Origin: CALLPQ01 sp039819545
Lineage (GTDB): Bacteria > Pseudomonadota > Alphaproteobacteria > Caulobacterales > Parvularculaceae
Direction of reading: 5' to 3'
DNA length: 64,000 bases
Assembly (NCBI GenBank): GCA_039819545.1
Contig: JBCBRS010000012.1
Coordinates: 1 to 64,000, forward strand
Part shown: positions 43,561 to 52,210 of the stretch, piece by piece
Layout: each line of letters starts with the position of its first letter
Position numbering within the stretch: the stretch's first letter is position 1
The notes under the pieces: model-generated
Database searches by the model: none
What the model saw: the letters and a program-made list of their open reading frames with translations, nothing else
What the model was told of the DNA's origin: nothing
Program-made: the position numbers and the translations under genes

Positions 43561-44529
43561 TTATTCGGCCGGTTTGCGAAAGAGAAGCGTCATGCGGTCA
43601 GACTCGCCAATGGCGGTCATCTGCGCTTTTAGCTCTTCATTATCGGCGCTCGTGCCAAGCGTTGGTGGGAGACGCCAGACCATGTCGTCATTGCTGGGCT
43701 TGTCTTTGGGATTTGCGTTAATTTCGCTTTGCTCGACCAGTTCCAGACCGGCGTCGGTGAAAGCAGCGATCACGGCGCTTTGTTTCACATAGCCCTGGTC
43801 GCCCGTAGCCCAGGCGTCGTCATTGCCCTCAGGTCCGCGATGTTGAACCACACCAACGAGCCCTCCGGGCTTGAGAACGCGCGTTGTTTCTTCCAGCGCA
43901 CTCGTCAGGAAACCGCCTTTTTCTTCAAACCGGTTGAGATGATGCAGGGCACGGATCATCAATACCGCATCGGCGGTTCCGGCCATCTCGTCGGGCATAT
44001 TGCCAAAGGCGAAGGCTTTCACGTCCGCGTCGCCTTCGTCAGAGGCTTCGCTGGTGGATGTGGTCCAGTTCTCAGACCAGGTGCGCCGGGCCTCAAGGAA
44101 TTCGTCATTCACAAAGCCGCCAAATAGCGCCCACATTTCCGGGTCATAGTCGGCACCCACAAGCGTACTGTCTGCGCCCAGATAGGGGAGCAGAATGCCC
44201 GTATACCAACCATTATTGCCGGGCAGCACTTCCACAACGGTCATGCCGGGCTTGATGCGCAAGAACTCCAACGTCTCTTTCGGGTTGCGCGCACCATAGC
44301 GGGCCTTTACGGCGTCCGGCTGGCTTGCCAAAACGCTGTCCAGTTTCGTGCTTGCATCATCGGCCATGACTTCGGGTTGCAGGTCCGCCGCCGGTGTCTC
44401 TGGTGCCGTTTCGGGGGCGCCTTCGGTTGTCGGCTCAGGCGATGCGGGTGCTTCGGGCTCCGACGGTTTGTCGGCGGAACATGCGCCAAGCGCAAAGACC
44501 GCGACGGTGGATAGGAAGAGCTTTTTCAT
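43561..44529 (-). CDS. Lipoprotein with class I SAM-methyltransferase domain
   Basis: 322 aa from the ATG at 44529. The first 20 residues are a lipoprotein signal peptide (VFALGAC-S, lipobox LGAC, cysteine near residue 17), followed by a proline/glutamate-rich linker of about 35 residues. The domain has PKETLEFLRIKPGMTVVEV, PGNNGWYTGIL, AVLMIRALHHL and VLKPGGLVGVVQHRG, clear motifs of a predicted methyltransferase family. An exported SAM-dependent enzyme is odd since SAM is cytoplasmic, so it may have lost methylation activity and act on another ligand. The linker suggests attachment to a membrane at a distance. Standalone gene with its own terminator. Confidence 0.8.
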   Translation of the reverse strand: MKKLFLSTVAVFALGACSADKPSEPEAPASPEPTTEGAPETAPETPAADLQPEVMADDASTKLDSVLASQPDAVKARYGARNPKETLEFLRIKPGMTVVEVLPGNNGWYTGILLPYLGADSTLVGADYDPEMWALFGGFVNDEFLEARRTWSENWTTSTSEASDEGDADVKAFAFGNMPDEMAGTADAVLMIRALHHLNRFEEKGGFLTSALEETTRVLKPGGLVGVVQHRGPEGNDDAWATGDQGYVKQSAVIAAFTDAGLELVEQSEINANPKDKPSNDDMVWRLPPTLGTSADNEELKAQMTAIGESDRMTLLFRKPAE

Positions 44530-44667
44530 TGTTAGTCCCCAATTTTTGCCGTGTTTGCAGGGTTTCAATGCATGTTGCATACCCTATCACGCCGCCGGTG
44601 TTAACCAAGCGGGCTAGCAGATTGCAGGACTTTCACATTCCCCCGCGGACCCCCCGCGGACGTTGCG

Positions 44668-45891
44668 TCAGTGCGCCCTGTTAGAATGGCGCTTGAATTC
44701 AAGCCGGGCGATGGAGCGACAATGAACTTCGTCCGGGCCATCGGCGAGCCGCAAGGTTCGCAGGTGCGCATAGGACTGGGCGAGGCCAAAGTCGGTGGTC
44801 ACCCCGCCGCCGCCATGGGCCTGTATCGCGTCATCAATAACCTTCAACGCCATTCGCGGGGCGGCAACCTTGATCATGGCAATTTCGCCCTGCGCGGCCT
44901 TGTTGCCCACCGTGTCCATCATCCAGGCTGCCTTCAACGTCAGGAGCCGCGTCATCTCAATATCGATGCGCGCCTCGGCAACCCGCTGTTCCCAGATCGA
45001 ATGCTGGTAAATTGGCTTGCCAAAAGCTTCCCGGCTTAACAGGCGCTTGGCCATCTTTTCCAGCGCAACCTCCGCCGCGCCAATGGTCCGCATGCAATGG
45101 TGGATACGGCCAGGGCCAAGCCGACCTTGCGCAATTTCAAAGCCGCGCCCTTCGCCCAGCAGCATATTTTCCTTCGGTACCCGGACATTATCAAGTTCCA
45201 CTTCCATATGGCCGTGGGGCGCATCATCATAGCCAAACACCGGCAGGTGCCGCAGGATTTTTACCCCCGGCGTGTCGGCAGGCACAAGGATCATGGATTG
45301 CTGTTTGTGGCGGTCGGCCGTTTTATCGGTTTTGCCCATGACGATATAGACTTTGCACCGTGGGTCACCGGCGCCCGATGACCACCATTTGCGCCCGTTG
45401 ATCACATAGTCGTCGCCGTCCCGGGTAATCTCGGTCTCAATATTGGTGGCGTCAGAGGAGGCAACACGAGGTTCCGTCATCAAAAATGCTGAGCGGATTT
45501 CGCCTGCGAGGAGAGGGGTGAGCCATTCTTCCTGCTGCGCGGGCGTGCCATATTTCGTCAGCACTTCCATATTCCCGGTATCGGGTGCAGCGCAGTTAAA
45601 AACTTCCGGCGCGATGTAACACCGCCCGGTCAATTCGGCGATGGGTGCATAGTCGGCATTGGAAAGGCCGGGCCCATAATCAGGGTCAGGATGAAACATA
45701 TTCCATAGACCAGCGTCTTTGGCTTTGGCTTTCAAGTCCTCAATGACGGAAGGGACTTTCCATCGGCCATCGGGGCCAAATTCCGTATGCTGACGCTCAT
45801 AGATTTCGTTACCCTCATAGACATGGGCATCCATGAAATCGGAAACGCGTTTCATATGGTCCTGGCAGCGGTCAGAATAGGCAAAATGCAT
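44668..45891 (-). CDS. Acyl-CoA dehydrogenase
   Basis: 407 aa. FAD and substrate motifs: YIAPEVFNCAAPDTGNMEVL, FLMTEPRVASSDATNIET, NGRKWWSSGAGDPRCK, QAHGGGGVTTDFGLAQ, and RLADGPDEVH at the C-terminus. This resembles the ACAD10/11-like alphaproteobacterial type rather than short-chain mitochondrial enzymes, because of the N-terminal segment (VYEGNEIYERQHTEF) and the DGPDEVH end. Oxidises an acyl-CoA at alpha-beta in fatty-acid or branched-chain breakdown. Alone, with no electron-transfer flavoprotein gene nearby. Substrate chain length unknown. Confidence 0.9.
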   Translation of the reverse strand: MHFAYSDRCQDHMKRVSDFMDAHVYEGNEIYERQHTEFGPDGRWKVPSVIEDLKAKAKDAGLWNMFHPDPDYGPGLSNADYAPIAELTGRCYIAPEVFNCAAPDTGNMEVLTKYGTPAQQEEWLTPLLAGEIRSAFLMTEPRVASSDATNIETEITRDGDDYVINGRKWWSSGAGDPRCKVYIVMGKTDKTADRHKQQSMILVPADTPGVKILRHLPVFGYDDAPHGHMEVELDNVRVPKENMLLGEGRGFEIAQGRLGPGRIHHCMRTIGAAEVALEKMAKRLLSREAFGKPIYQHSIWEQRVAEARIDIEMTRLLTLKAAWMMDTVGNKAAQGEIAMIKVAAPRMALKVIDDAIQAHGGGGVTTDFGLAQSYAHLRTLRLADGPDEVHCRSIARLEFKRHSNRAH

Positions 45892-46018
45892 GGGGGAAAC
45901 TCCTCAACGATGAAAGCCAAACTATCGCCACGGCGGGGTGGAGGGAAAGGAGATTATACAGTTTTGCCTGCGACTATTGGGGGATTATCCGTGCGAGCGT
46001 CTCTGGCGCCTGTTTTCT

Positions 46019-46077
46019 GGCCCGGTGTTCTGGCCCGGTGTTCTGGGCTGGTGTTCTGGGCCGGTGATCTGGGCTGG
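46019..46077 (+). repeat. Minisatellite, 13-bp unit, about 4.5 copies
   Basis: GGCCCGGTGTTCT repeats from 46019 with units at 46032, 46045 and 46058, the later ones carrying single changes (GGGCTGGTGTTCT, GGGCCGGTGATCT). It lies between the acyl-CoA dehydrogenase start and the DUF427 gene end in a stretch of 244 bases with no gene. Confidence 0.85.
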
Positions 46078-46135
46078 GGGGGCTTGGTCATTTTTCGCGT
46101 GTGCAGACGGTGGAATTGATTTTCTGATTACGCTC

Positions 46136-46759
46136 TTACCAGTGGCCAGTCCCGTCGTCGCCCTTGATGGGGCCTTTGATGGCGCCCGTTACCCAGCCCG
46201 CATAAAGCGCGCCCGGTTGCGGGCGCACCTGCTCTCGCCCGATAAAGCAGGCCTCGACCCGGGCCGGATAAAAGCCAAACCACCCGGCGATCCGGCTATA
46301 GCCCATCCCGAGATCATCCAGCGGATCAGGATAGCAAAACGCCGCGTGACGCGAGCGCAAATCGTGGGAGTGAACGTCATAATAAACCGCAGCCCCCTTC
46401 CATTCGCACACCGATACTGCGTCGGTTTGCGCAAGCATGGTCAAGTCCACATCATCGGGGGGGAAGTACCAGACTGGCGCGCCTGCCGTCTCACAGATGC
46501 GCAAGGCCCGGCTCGATCTGGCAAGGGTTTTGCGGTTGAAGATCACCGAGGCCACGAGGGGCGCGCCATCGGCGCGAGGGCCCTGCGGGCCAACAGTCTG
46601 GGGACCGGGCGCGCGCACCTCTGGTGGGCGGGGGTAGTCCCAGACCGATTCTTCGCCAGGACCAGCCGGGTCTCTTGCGGGCTTTGGCCCCGCATCCCAA
46701 TTCAATCGATGCGCGGCAACCCGGCGTAATAGCTGTTCTTTCGGTGGTAGGTCCGCCAT
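46136..46759 (-). CDS. DUF427 domain protein
   Basis: 207 aa. The DUF427 fold is recognised by ESVWDYPRPPEV, ALRICETAGAPVWYFPPDDVDL, CEWKGAAVYYDV, GYSRIAGWFGFYPARVEA, and QPGALYAGWVTGAIKGPIKG. The family is small, beta-rich and of unknown function, widespread in Proteobacteria and Actinobacteria. It appears complete and in one domain. No operon partner: the next gene on the strand is tadA upstream with a 60-base gap to its stop. No motif points to an enzyme. Confidence 0.88.
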   Translation of the reverse strand: MADLPPKEQLLRRVAAHRLNWDAGPKPARDPAGPGEESVWDYPRPPEVRAPGPQTVGPQGPRADGAPLVASVIFNRKTLARSSRALRICETAGAPVWYFPPDDVDLTMLAQTDAVSVCEWKGAAVYYDVHSHDLRSRHAAFCYPDPLDDLGMGYSRIAGWFGFYPARVEACFIGREQVRPQPGALYAGWVTGAIKGPIKGDDGTGHW

Positions 46760-46819
46760 GAAACCCTCCCATGGTTAGGTTACCAGCCTATACGGTGTGC
46801 GGCCGGCTTTGGCGTTTTC

Positions 46820-47284
46820 TTATTTGCGGCGTGCCCGAAAAAAATCACGCAGCATGGTCGCCGCCTCCTGCGCCAATGGCCCCTCATCTACCTGTGGCTT
46901 CCAGTGACAGGTGGAATGGTCAAACACCCGCGCGCCGTGCCAGACGCCGCCGCCCTTCGGGTCCGACGCCGCAATCACAAGGCGGCTGACCCGGGCATGG
47001 GAAATCGCCCCGGCGCACATGGCACACGGCTCAAGCGTCACATAAAGCGTTGTCCCGTTGAGCCTGAAATTTTTGCGGGCGCGCGCGCCGGCACGCAGCG
47101 CATTCATCTCCGCATGACCGGTGGGGTCGGGGACACGGCGCGTGGTATTGCCTGCTGCGGCGAGGATGACACCGTCGCCGTCCACAAGCACGGCCCCCAC
47201 CGGGACCTCGTCGGCATCGCCCGCCGCCCGCGCCGCATCAAGGGCGGCAGCCATGTGACGGCTATCCATCTGTAAAAGGCTCAT
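46820..47284 (-). CDS. tadA: tRNA adenosine(34) deaminase / nucleoside deaminase
   Basis: 154 aa from the ATG at 47284; a long upstream frame is antisense to rluB and rejected. Zinc deaminase signature HAEMNAL and EPCAMCAGAI, with RVSRLVIAASDPKGGGVWHG typical of TadA. It converts A34 to inosine in tRNA-Arg(ACG). The C-terminus RDFFRARRK is the usual basic end. It is divergent from rluB over 52 bases, a pairing common in alphaproteobacteria. Confidence 0.93.
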   Translation of the reverse strand: MSLLQMDSRHMAAALDAARAAGDADEVPVGAVLVDGDGVILAAAGNTTRRVPDPTGHAEMNALRAGARARKNFRLNGTTLYVTLEPCAMCAGAISHARVSRLVIAASDPKGGGVWHGARVFDHSTCHWKPQVDEGPLAQEAATMLRDFFRARRK

Positions 47285-47336
47285 TTCCACAGCGGGACTA
47301 TCGCTCAGCCCCTGTGCTGATGCTAGACCGTCTCCC

Positions 47337-48137
47337 ATGCAAAAAATTTCTACCCAAACCGATACCTCCGCTTCAGACACCGATGCCGCCAATGCGGTAG
47401 AGGGCGAGCGCATTGCCAAATATCTCGCAAGGGCGGGCGTGGCCTCCCGGCGGGAGGTGGAACGGATGATCGCGCAGGGCATTATCACGGTGGATGGCAC
47501 GGTCCTGTCGACGCCGGCATTCAAGGTGACGCCGGCCATGGATATCCGCGTTGATGGCACCCGCGTGGGCAAGCCGGACCGCGCCCGCGTCTGGCGCTAT
47601 CATAAGCCCGATAATCTGGTGACAACCCACGCCGACCCCCAAGGACGCCGCACCGTGTTTCAGGCGCTGGAGGGGCAGGTGCCCCGCGTCATCTCCGTCG
47701 GCCGTCTCGACCTGACCACCGAGGGGCTGTTGCTTCTCACCAATGATGGCGGTCTGGCGCGCACGCTTGAGTTACCGAGCACCGGGTGGACGCGCCGCTA
47801 CCGTGTGCGCGCCTGGGGCCGGGTGAAACAGGATCAGCTTGATGCGCTGAAAGACGGGATCACCATTGAGGGCATCCAGTACGGGCCGATCCGCGCCCAG
47901 GTGGATAGTCAGCAGGGGGACAATGTCTGGGTCACCCTCTCAATCAAGGAAGGCAAAAACCGCGAGGTCCGCACGATCATGCGGGCCCTTGACCTGCAGG
48001 TGAACCGCCTGATCCGTACCGCCTATGGCCCCTTTCAGTTGGGCAAGCTTGCCCGGGGCGCGGTGGAAGAAGTTACGCCCAAGCAGCTCAAGGATCAATT
48101 GGGAAAGAAACTCTGTACACAGATTGGTCTGGAATAA
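47337..48137 (+). CDS. rluB: 23S rRNA pseudouridine synthase B (RsuA family)
   Basis: 266 aa. N-terminal S4 RNA-binding domain (ERIAKYLARAGVASRREVER), then the RsuA/RluB catalytic domain with GRLDLTTEGLLLLTNDG, in which the aspartate of GRLD is catalytic, and EGKNREVRTIMRALDLQVNRL. It makes pseudouridine in 23S rRNA (2605 in E. coli). Length and the lack of a long basic tail fit alphaproteobacterial RluB. The DUF4169 gene follows by three bases, so they are cotranscribed. Confidence 0.9.
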   Translation: MQKISTQTDTSASDTDAANAVEGERIAKYLARAGVASRREVERMIAQGIITVDGTVLSTPAFKVTPAMDIRVDGTRVGKPDRARVWRYHKPDNLVTTHADPQGRRTVFQALEGQVPRVISVGRLDLTTEGLLLLTNDGGLARTLELPSTGWTRRYRVRAWGRVKQDQLDALKDGITIEGIQYGPIRAQVDSQQGDNVWVTLSIKEGKNREVRTIMRALDLQVNRLIRTAYGPFQLGKLARGAVEEVTPKQLKDQLGKKLCTQIGLE

Positions 48138-48140
48138 ATC

Positions 48141-48329
48141 ATGCCGAATGAAGTCGTAAACCTCAAACAGGCCCGCAAGAAACGCAAACGCGCCGCCAAG
48201 GCCAGCAAGGCCAAAGCCAACCGCGAAAAATTCGGCCGCACGAAAACGGAAAAAGTACTGGCCGAACGCGACGCAGACACCGCCAAAGCCGACCTTGACG
48301 GGCATAAGCTAGAAAAACCGGAGGCGTAG
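48141..48329 (+). CDS. DUF4169 family small basic protein
   Basis: 62 aa, very rich in lysine and arginine. NEVVNLKQARKKRKRAAK, ANREKFGRTKTEK and the LDGHK end match DUF4169, a short alphaproteobacterial family. It is likely helical and binds nucleic acid or ribosomes, but this has not been shown for the family. It begins three bases after the rluB stop, which supports a link to rRNA or the ribosome by context. Confidence 0.88.
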   Translation: MPNEVVNLKQARKKRKRAAKASKAKANREKFGRTKTEKVLAERDADTAKADLDGHKLEKPEA

Positions 48330-48452
48330 CGGGGCGGTTCGAGAGAGTGTGAAAGACAGCCTTAAACCCCAACACTACCCTGCCTCACTGTTGACGCGCG
48401 TTTGGGCCTTCACTCAATGAGCCACGCGGCTCTTTCACCGATGCGGTTTGTT

Positions 48453-49211
48453 TTATTGGCCCGCAGTTTGCAAAAAGCGTCTCCGGTTTCCCTCCAGTAC
48501 GGCTGCTGTCAGGGTCCCGTTCCACACGGCGCCGGTATCCACACAGAGGCGCCAGCCCTTATCGACAACTTTTTTGGCTGACTGATGACCATGGACAACA
48601 ACCTGGCGCGGGCGTTGGTCCGGCGGGGTGTTGTGAAATTCACCGCGCACCCAGAGCTGGTCGTCCTCCGTCTGTTCATCGAGGGGAACGCCTGGCTTTA
48701 ATCCAGCGTGTACGAATAGATAATCGCCGATCAACTGGCGAACCGGCAAGCGCTGTAAAAAGGTCGTATGGGCCGCCGGCATCGCGTGAGCAAGATCAGC
48801 GGCAAGCTCGCGCGGCTCGCGCGCGGCGCTCACCCGTACGCCATAGGCGCTCAAGGTTTCTTCACCGCCCCAGTCGAGCCAGCTCACATGCTCATCAGGG
48901 TCCGCCAGAAAGGCCAGCATTTTGGCTTCGTGATTGCCCTTCAGACACAAAAAATTTGGGTCGCTCGCCTGGCGCGCGATCAACCGGTCGATGACGCCTG
49001 CGCTGTCGGGACCGCGATCCACATAGTCCCCCAGCGTAATGATTGTCCGTTTGGAGATGGGCAGCGTCCGCCCGTCCTCCTCAATCAGCCCCAGCAAATC
49101 GTCGAGGAGGCTGGCGCAGCCATGGACATCCCCGATGGCGTAGACCCGTTCGCCCGCCGGGATATGGGCTTTGCCGCCGCCGGTCCAGAAAGTGTCAAAA
49201 AAACTGCGCAC
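48453..49211 (-). CDS. Metallophosphoesterase (PPP-type serine/threonine phosphatase)
   Basis: 252 aa. The phosphoesterase signature is complete: YAIGDVHGC, LGDYVDRGPDS, LKGNHEAKML, and later FVHAGL and VVHGHQSAK. These supply the ligands of two metal ions. The compact size and the GDVHG...GDYVDRG...GNHE order fit bacterial PPP phosphatases such as PrpA/lambda-type enzymes. Substrate could be phosphoprotein or a dinucleotide; not resolved. Monocistronic on the minus strand. Confidence 0.9.
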   Translation of the reverse strand: MRSFFDTFWTGGGKAHIPAGERVYAIGDVHGCASLLDDLLGLIEEDGRTLPISKRTIITLGDYVDRGPDSAGVIDRLIARQASDPNFLCLKGNHEAKMLAFLADPDEHVSWLDWGGEETLSAYGVRVSAAREPRELAADLAHAMPAAHTTFLQRLPVRQLIGDYLFVHAGLKPGVPLDEQTEDDQLWVRGEFHNTPPDQRPRQVVVHGHQSAKKVVDKGWRLCVDTGAVWNGTLTAAVLEGNRRRFLQTAGQ

Positions 49212-49437
49212 GTTTGGCCTACCTAGCGTGTTGCACTCGCACAGGCCGGCGATTCGGTTGAGGGATACCGCGCAGCCTGGTCAATAAGCCCTGTCAATCC
49301 GTGGGGCCTGCGATATGTGGTACACTGGCCCGCGCGGTCAAGACAGACGGCTGTTGCGCAGGTTAGGGTTCGAGTCTGGGTTTTGGGAAAAGCCATAGGC
49401 ATGCACGGCCAACGGAGCGAAGGATCAGGAGCGACAG

Positions 49438-50445
49438 GTGACTATTCTTGTGACAGGCGGCGCCGGCTATGTGGGGGCGCATATGTTGCTGGCGCTCGAC
49501 GCGGCGGGCGAGCGCGCTGTGGCGTTGGACGATCTGTCCACCGGTGTTGCCGAGCGTGTGCCCGCCTCCATCCCGTTGATTGTCGGCAATTGCGGTGATC
49601 AGGCCTTGCTGGCGCAGGTTTTTCGCGATTATCGGATTACCGATGTTATTCACTTCGCTGGCTCCATCCTGGTGTCAGAAGCGTTGACCCGGCCCATCGC
49701 CTATTACCGCAATAATGTGGTCAACACGCTGAACCTGATTGAGGCGATCATCACCCACGGGATCGACCGGTTCATCTTTTCCTCCACCGCCGCCGTTTAT
49801 GGCAAGCCCGACCGCATCCCGGTTTCAGAGACGGCGGTACACCAGTCGTTGACCGCCTATGGCGCGTCCATGGCCATGAGTGAACGCATCCTCGCCGATG
49901 CCGCACGCGCTCACGGGCTGGGCCATATGGTGCTGCGCTATTTTAATGTGGCGGGCGCGGACCCCGATTTGCGGGCAGGGGAAATGGGCAAGCCCAGCCA
50001 CCTGATCAAGGTTGCCACACAAATCGCCGTGGGTTCACGCAAGGAGGCGCTGCAGATTTATGGCAGCGATTATCCAACCCCCGATGGCACGGCGATCCGC
50101 GATTACATCCATGTGAGCGACCTTGCCGATGCGCATCTGTCTGCGCTAAGCCACCTGCGGGCGGGTGGACCATCGTCGGTGTTAAATTGCGGCTATGGCC
50201 GTGGGTATTCTGTGCACGAAGTGATTGATGCGGTGGAGCGGGTAAGCGGGGTAAAAATCCCCGTGGTAAAGGCCGCCCGGCGCGAAGGCGACGCCCCGCA
50301 ATTGATTGCCGATAGCGCCGCCATTCGCACAACCCTCGACTGGCGTCCGCACTATGATGATCTCGACTTTATCATCCGCACGGCTATGAATTGGGAGCGT
50401 ACGCTGGCCGATGGTCCAGCGGGCGCGACGGGCCAATCGCGGTGA
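49438..50445 (+). CDS. galE: UDP-glucose 4-epimerase-like protein with altered catalytic YxxxK
   Basis: 335 aa, GTG start at 49438 preceded by AGGAG. The extended-SDR fold is clear: VTGGAGYVGAHMLLAL, FSSTAAVYGKPDRIP, LRYFNVAGADP, TPDGTAIRDYIHVSDLA, NCGYGRGYSVHEVI. Yet the catalytic motif, normally Y-G-x-S-K, reads YGASMAMSE here: methionine replaces the lysine. The codon is plainly ATG. Either the enzyme uses another base, or it is inactive, or this is a subgroup. It overlaps the VanZ gene by four bases (GTGA) and this overlaps kdsB, so the operon galE-vanZ-kdsB is linked to envelope sugars. Confidence 0.88.
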   Translation: MTILVTGGAGYVGAHMLLALDAAGERAVALDDLSTGVAERVPASIPLIVGNCGDQALLAQVFRDYRITDVIHFAGSILVSEALTRPIAYYRNNVVNTLNLIEAIITHGIDRFIFSSTAAVYGKPDRIPVSETAVHQSLTAYGASMAMSERILADAARAHGLGHMVLRYFNVAGADPDLRAGEMGKPSHLIKVATQIAVGSRKEALQIYGSDYPTPDGTAIRDYIHVSDLADAHLSALSHLRAGGPSSVLNCGYGRGYSVHEVIDAVERVSGVKIPVVKAARREGDAPQLIADSAAIRTTLDWRPHYDDLDFIIRTAMNWERTLADGPAGATGQSR

Positions 50446-50912
50446 CGGCAGTGCGGATCACCATGGCGGCGCGGATCATGCTGGCATTCTTGCTGGTCTA
50501 TGTGACCGTGCAATCGCTGGTCCCTGCACCGCAGATGCCCGATGAGGGGTTGGCGCTCACCCGCTGGCTGGCGGCGCTTGTGCTTGGCGGTGCGCAGCAT
50601 GCGGATAAAATTACCCATTTTCTGGTTTACGGCTTGCTCGGGTTTTTTGCCGGGGCCAGTGTCCCGCTACAGCCGCATCGCGCCGACCAGCCCACCTTTG
50701 CCTACGGGCTCTATGCGCTGACGGCGCTCTGCGTTTATGGCGTCACCATGGAGGGGGCCCAGCATCTGGGTAGTATCCGCAGCGGCGATTGGGGTGATGC
50801 CCTCGCCAACAGCCTTGGCGTCCTTGCCGGGTTGGTCGGTTTTGTGGTGGTTGCCTTACCTGTGCGCCGCGTCCTTGCTGCGGGTGACAAACCGGGGCAC
50901 CGCCCCGCGTGA
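50442..50912 (+). CDS. VanZ family membrane protein
   Basis: 156 aa from the GTG at 50442 that overlaps the galE stop; an ATG at 50463 is an alternative. Four hydrophobic segments (about residues 11-25, 55-70, 82-97, 122-140). LVPAPQMPD, HADKITHFLVYGLLGFF and GVTMEGAQHLGSIRSGDWGDALANSLGVLAG match VanZ-like proteins, where the D-H-E-Q-R-D positions line a membrane cavity. The family's role is unclear outside teicoplanin resistance. It is sandwiched between galE and kdsB, overlapping both by four bases. Confidence 0.85.
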   Translation: MTAVRITMAARIMLAFLLVYVTVQSLVPAPQMPDEGLALTRWLAALVLGGAQHADKITHFLVYGLLGFFAGASVPLQPHRADQPTFAYGLYALTALCVYGVTMEGAQHLGSIRSGDWGDALANSLGVLAGLVGFVVVALPVRRVLAAGDKPGHRPA

Positions 50913-51658
50913 AGACAGCCATCGTCATCCCTGCCCGCTATGGGGCAACCCGCTTGCCCGGCAAACTCCTACTGGCTCAAACGGGCAAAACCCTGCTCCA
51001 ACATAGCTGGGAGGCTGCTTGCCGCGTAACGGGTGTTGACCGCGTGTTGATCGCCGCTGATGACGACCGCATCAAAACCGCCGCTGAGGGCTTTGGCGCG
51101 CGGGTTGTCATGACGCGTACGGATCACCCGACGGGCAGTAACCGTGTTGCCGAGGCTGCGAGCACCCTCGATGCGGACCTGATCATCAATCTGCAAGGCG
51201 ACGAGCCGGAAATTGATCCGCAGGCGGTGGACCATTTGATTAGCGTGGCGACGCACAGCGATTGCTTCGCCGCCACACTCGCCTGCCCGTTTCCTGATCC
51301 CGCCGCAACTGGACAAGGCTCGCCCGCAGACCCTAATGCGGTAAAAGTTGTGTTCGGGGCAGCGACCGGCGATCCTAAATGCGGCCGACCAGCGCTCTAT
51401 TTCTCGCGCGCGCCCGTGCCCCATGGGGGGCCTTATTTTCTGCATCTGGGGCTCTATGCCTTTCGTGCGGCGAGCCTCCAACGGTTTGCCGGTATGCCGC
51501 CGGGGGCGCTGGAAAAGGCGGAAAAGCTGGAGCAATTACGAATCCTCGAAAGCGGTGAAGCGATTGCCGTGGGCCTTGTGGAAAAACAGGCCCCCGGAAT
51601 TGATACGCAGGCAGATTATAATGCCTTTGTGGCTCGCCATAGCGGGAACGCGCGCTAA
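50909..51658 (+). CDS. kdsB: 3-deoxy-manno-octulosonate cytidylyltransferase (CMP-Kdo synthetase)
   Basis: 249 aa, GTG start in a GTGA overlap with the VanZ gene. IVIPARYGATRLPGKLL is the nucleotide-binding N-terminus; TRTDHPTGSNRVAEA, NLQGDEPEI and HLGLYAFRAASLQRF are the other KdsB motifs. It activates Kdo with CTP for lipid A core assembly. With kdsA and the isomerase gene it completes three Kdo steps in this window; Kdo8P phosphatase and Kdo transferase are not here. The second repeat array begins about 60 bases after the stop. Confidence 0.95.
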   Translation: MKTAIVIPARYGATRLPGKLLLAQTGKTLLQHSWEAACRVTGVDRVLIAADDDRIKTAAEGFGARVVMTRTDHPTGSNRVAEAASTLDADLIINLQGDEPEIDPQAVDHLISVATHSDCFAATLACPFPDPAATGQGSPADPNAVKVVFGAATGDPKCGRPALYFSRAPVPHGGPYFLHLGLYAFRAASLQRFAGMPPGALEKAEKLEQLRILESGEAIAVGLVEKQAPGIDTQADYNAFVARHSGNAR

Positions 51659-51715
51659 TCGACCTTGCTGTCCCAACTCGCAATACAACAGGTCTTTATT
51701 CTCTAAAGCGCCCGC

Positions 51716-52210
51716 GGATACGGGGTATTTGTCTAAGTTTTATACCGTATTCCCGGGCAAGCGCAGCGCCGACCCGGGATTTGCTGATACATTCTGCGGT
51801 TTCAAATGAGAAGACCCCGGATCAAGTCCGGGGATACGGCGTATGTCTCTAAGCTTTATGCCGTATTCCCGGGCAAGCGCAGCACTGACCCGGGAACTGT
51901 TTATGCATCCTCCGTACCCCAAATGAAAAGACCCCGGATCAAGTCCGGGGACACGGGGTATATCTCAAACTTAGGAACCGTATTCCCGGGCAAGCGTAGC
52001 GCCGACCCGGGATCTATTGATGTATCTTCCGTACCCCAATTGAAAGACCCCGGATCAAGTCCGGGGATACGGTGTATTTGTCTGAGCTTTGTGCCGTATT
52101 CCCGGGCAAGCGCAGCGCCGACCCGGGATCTATTGATATATCTTCCGTACCCAAATTCGGAGTCCCCGGATCAAGTCCGGGGATACGGTGTATGTGTCTA
52201 AGCTTTATGC
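51716..52210 (-). repeat. Second tandem array of the 116-bp REP-like unit (inverted, about 4.3 copies)
   Basis: The CCCGGGCAAGCG block occurs at 51752, 51868, 51985 and 52101, spacing 116, 117 and 116 bases. Sequence is the reverse complement of the unit at 42.5 kb, with CCCCGGATCAAGTCCGGGG palindromes between. Copies differ more from each other than in the first array. The last, partial unit runs through the stop codon of the convergent nuclease gene. The small reading frames in it have no independent support. Confidence 0.9.

Noticed and set aside
44630..44667. CCCCGCGGA repeated twice as a terminator of the acyl-CoA dehydrogenase gene
   Set aside because: The copies are direct repeats and there is no T-run on the relevant strand.
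47285..47572. N-terminal extension of TadA by 96 residues
   Set aside because: Antisense to the start of rluB; the deaminase domain begins at the chosen ATG.
51740..52201. Frames in the second repeat array
   Set aside because: Same reason as for the first array; no RBS and no independent composition.
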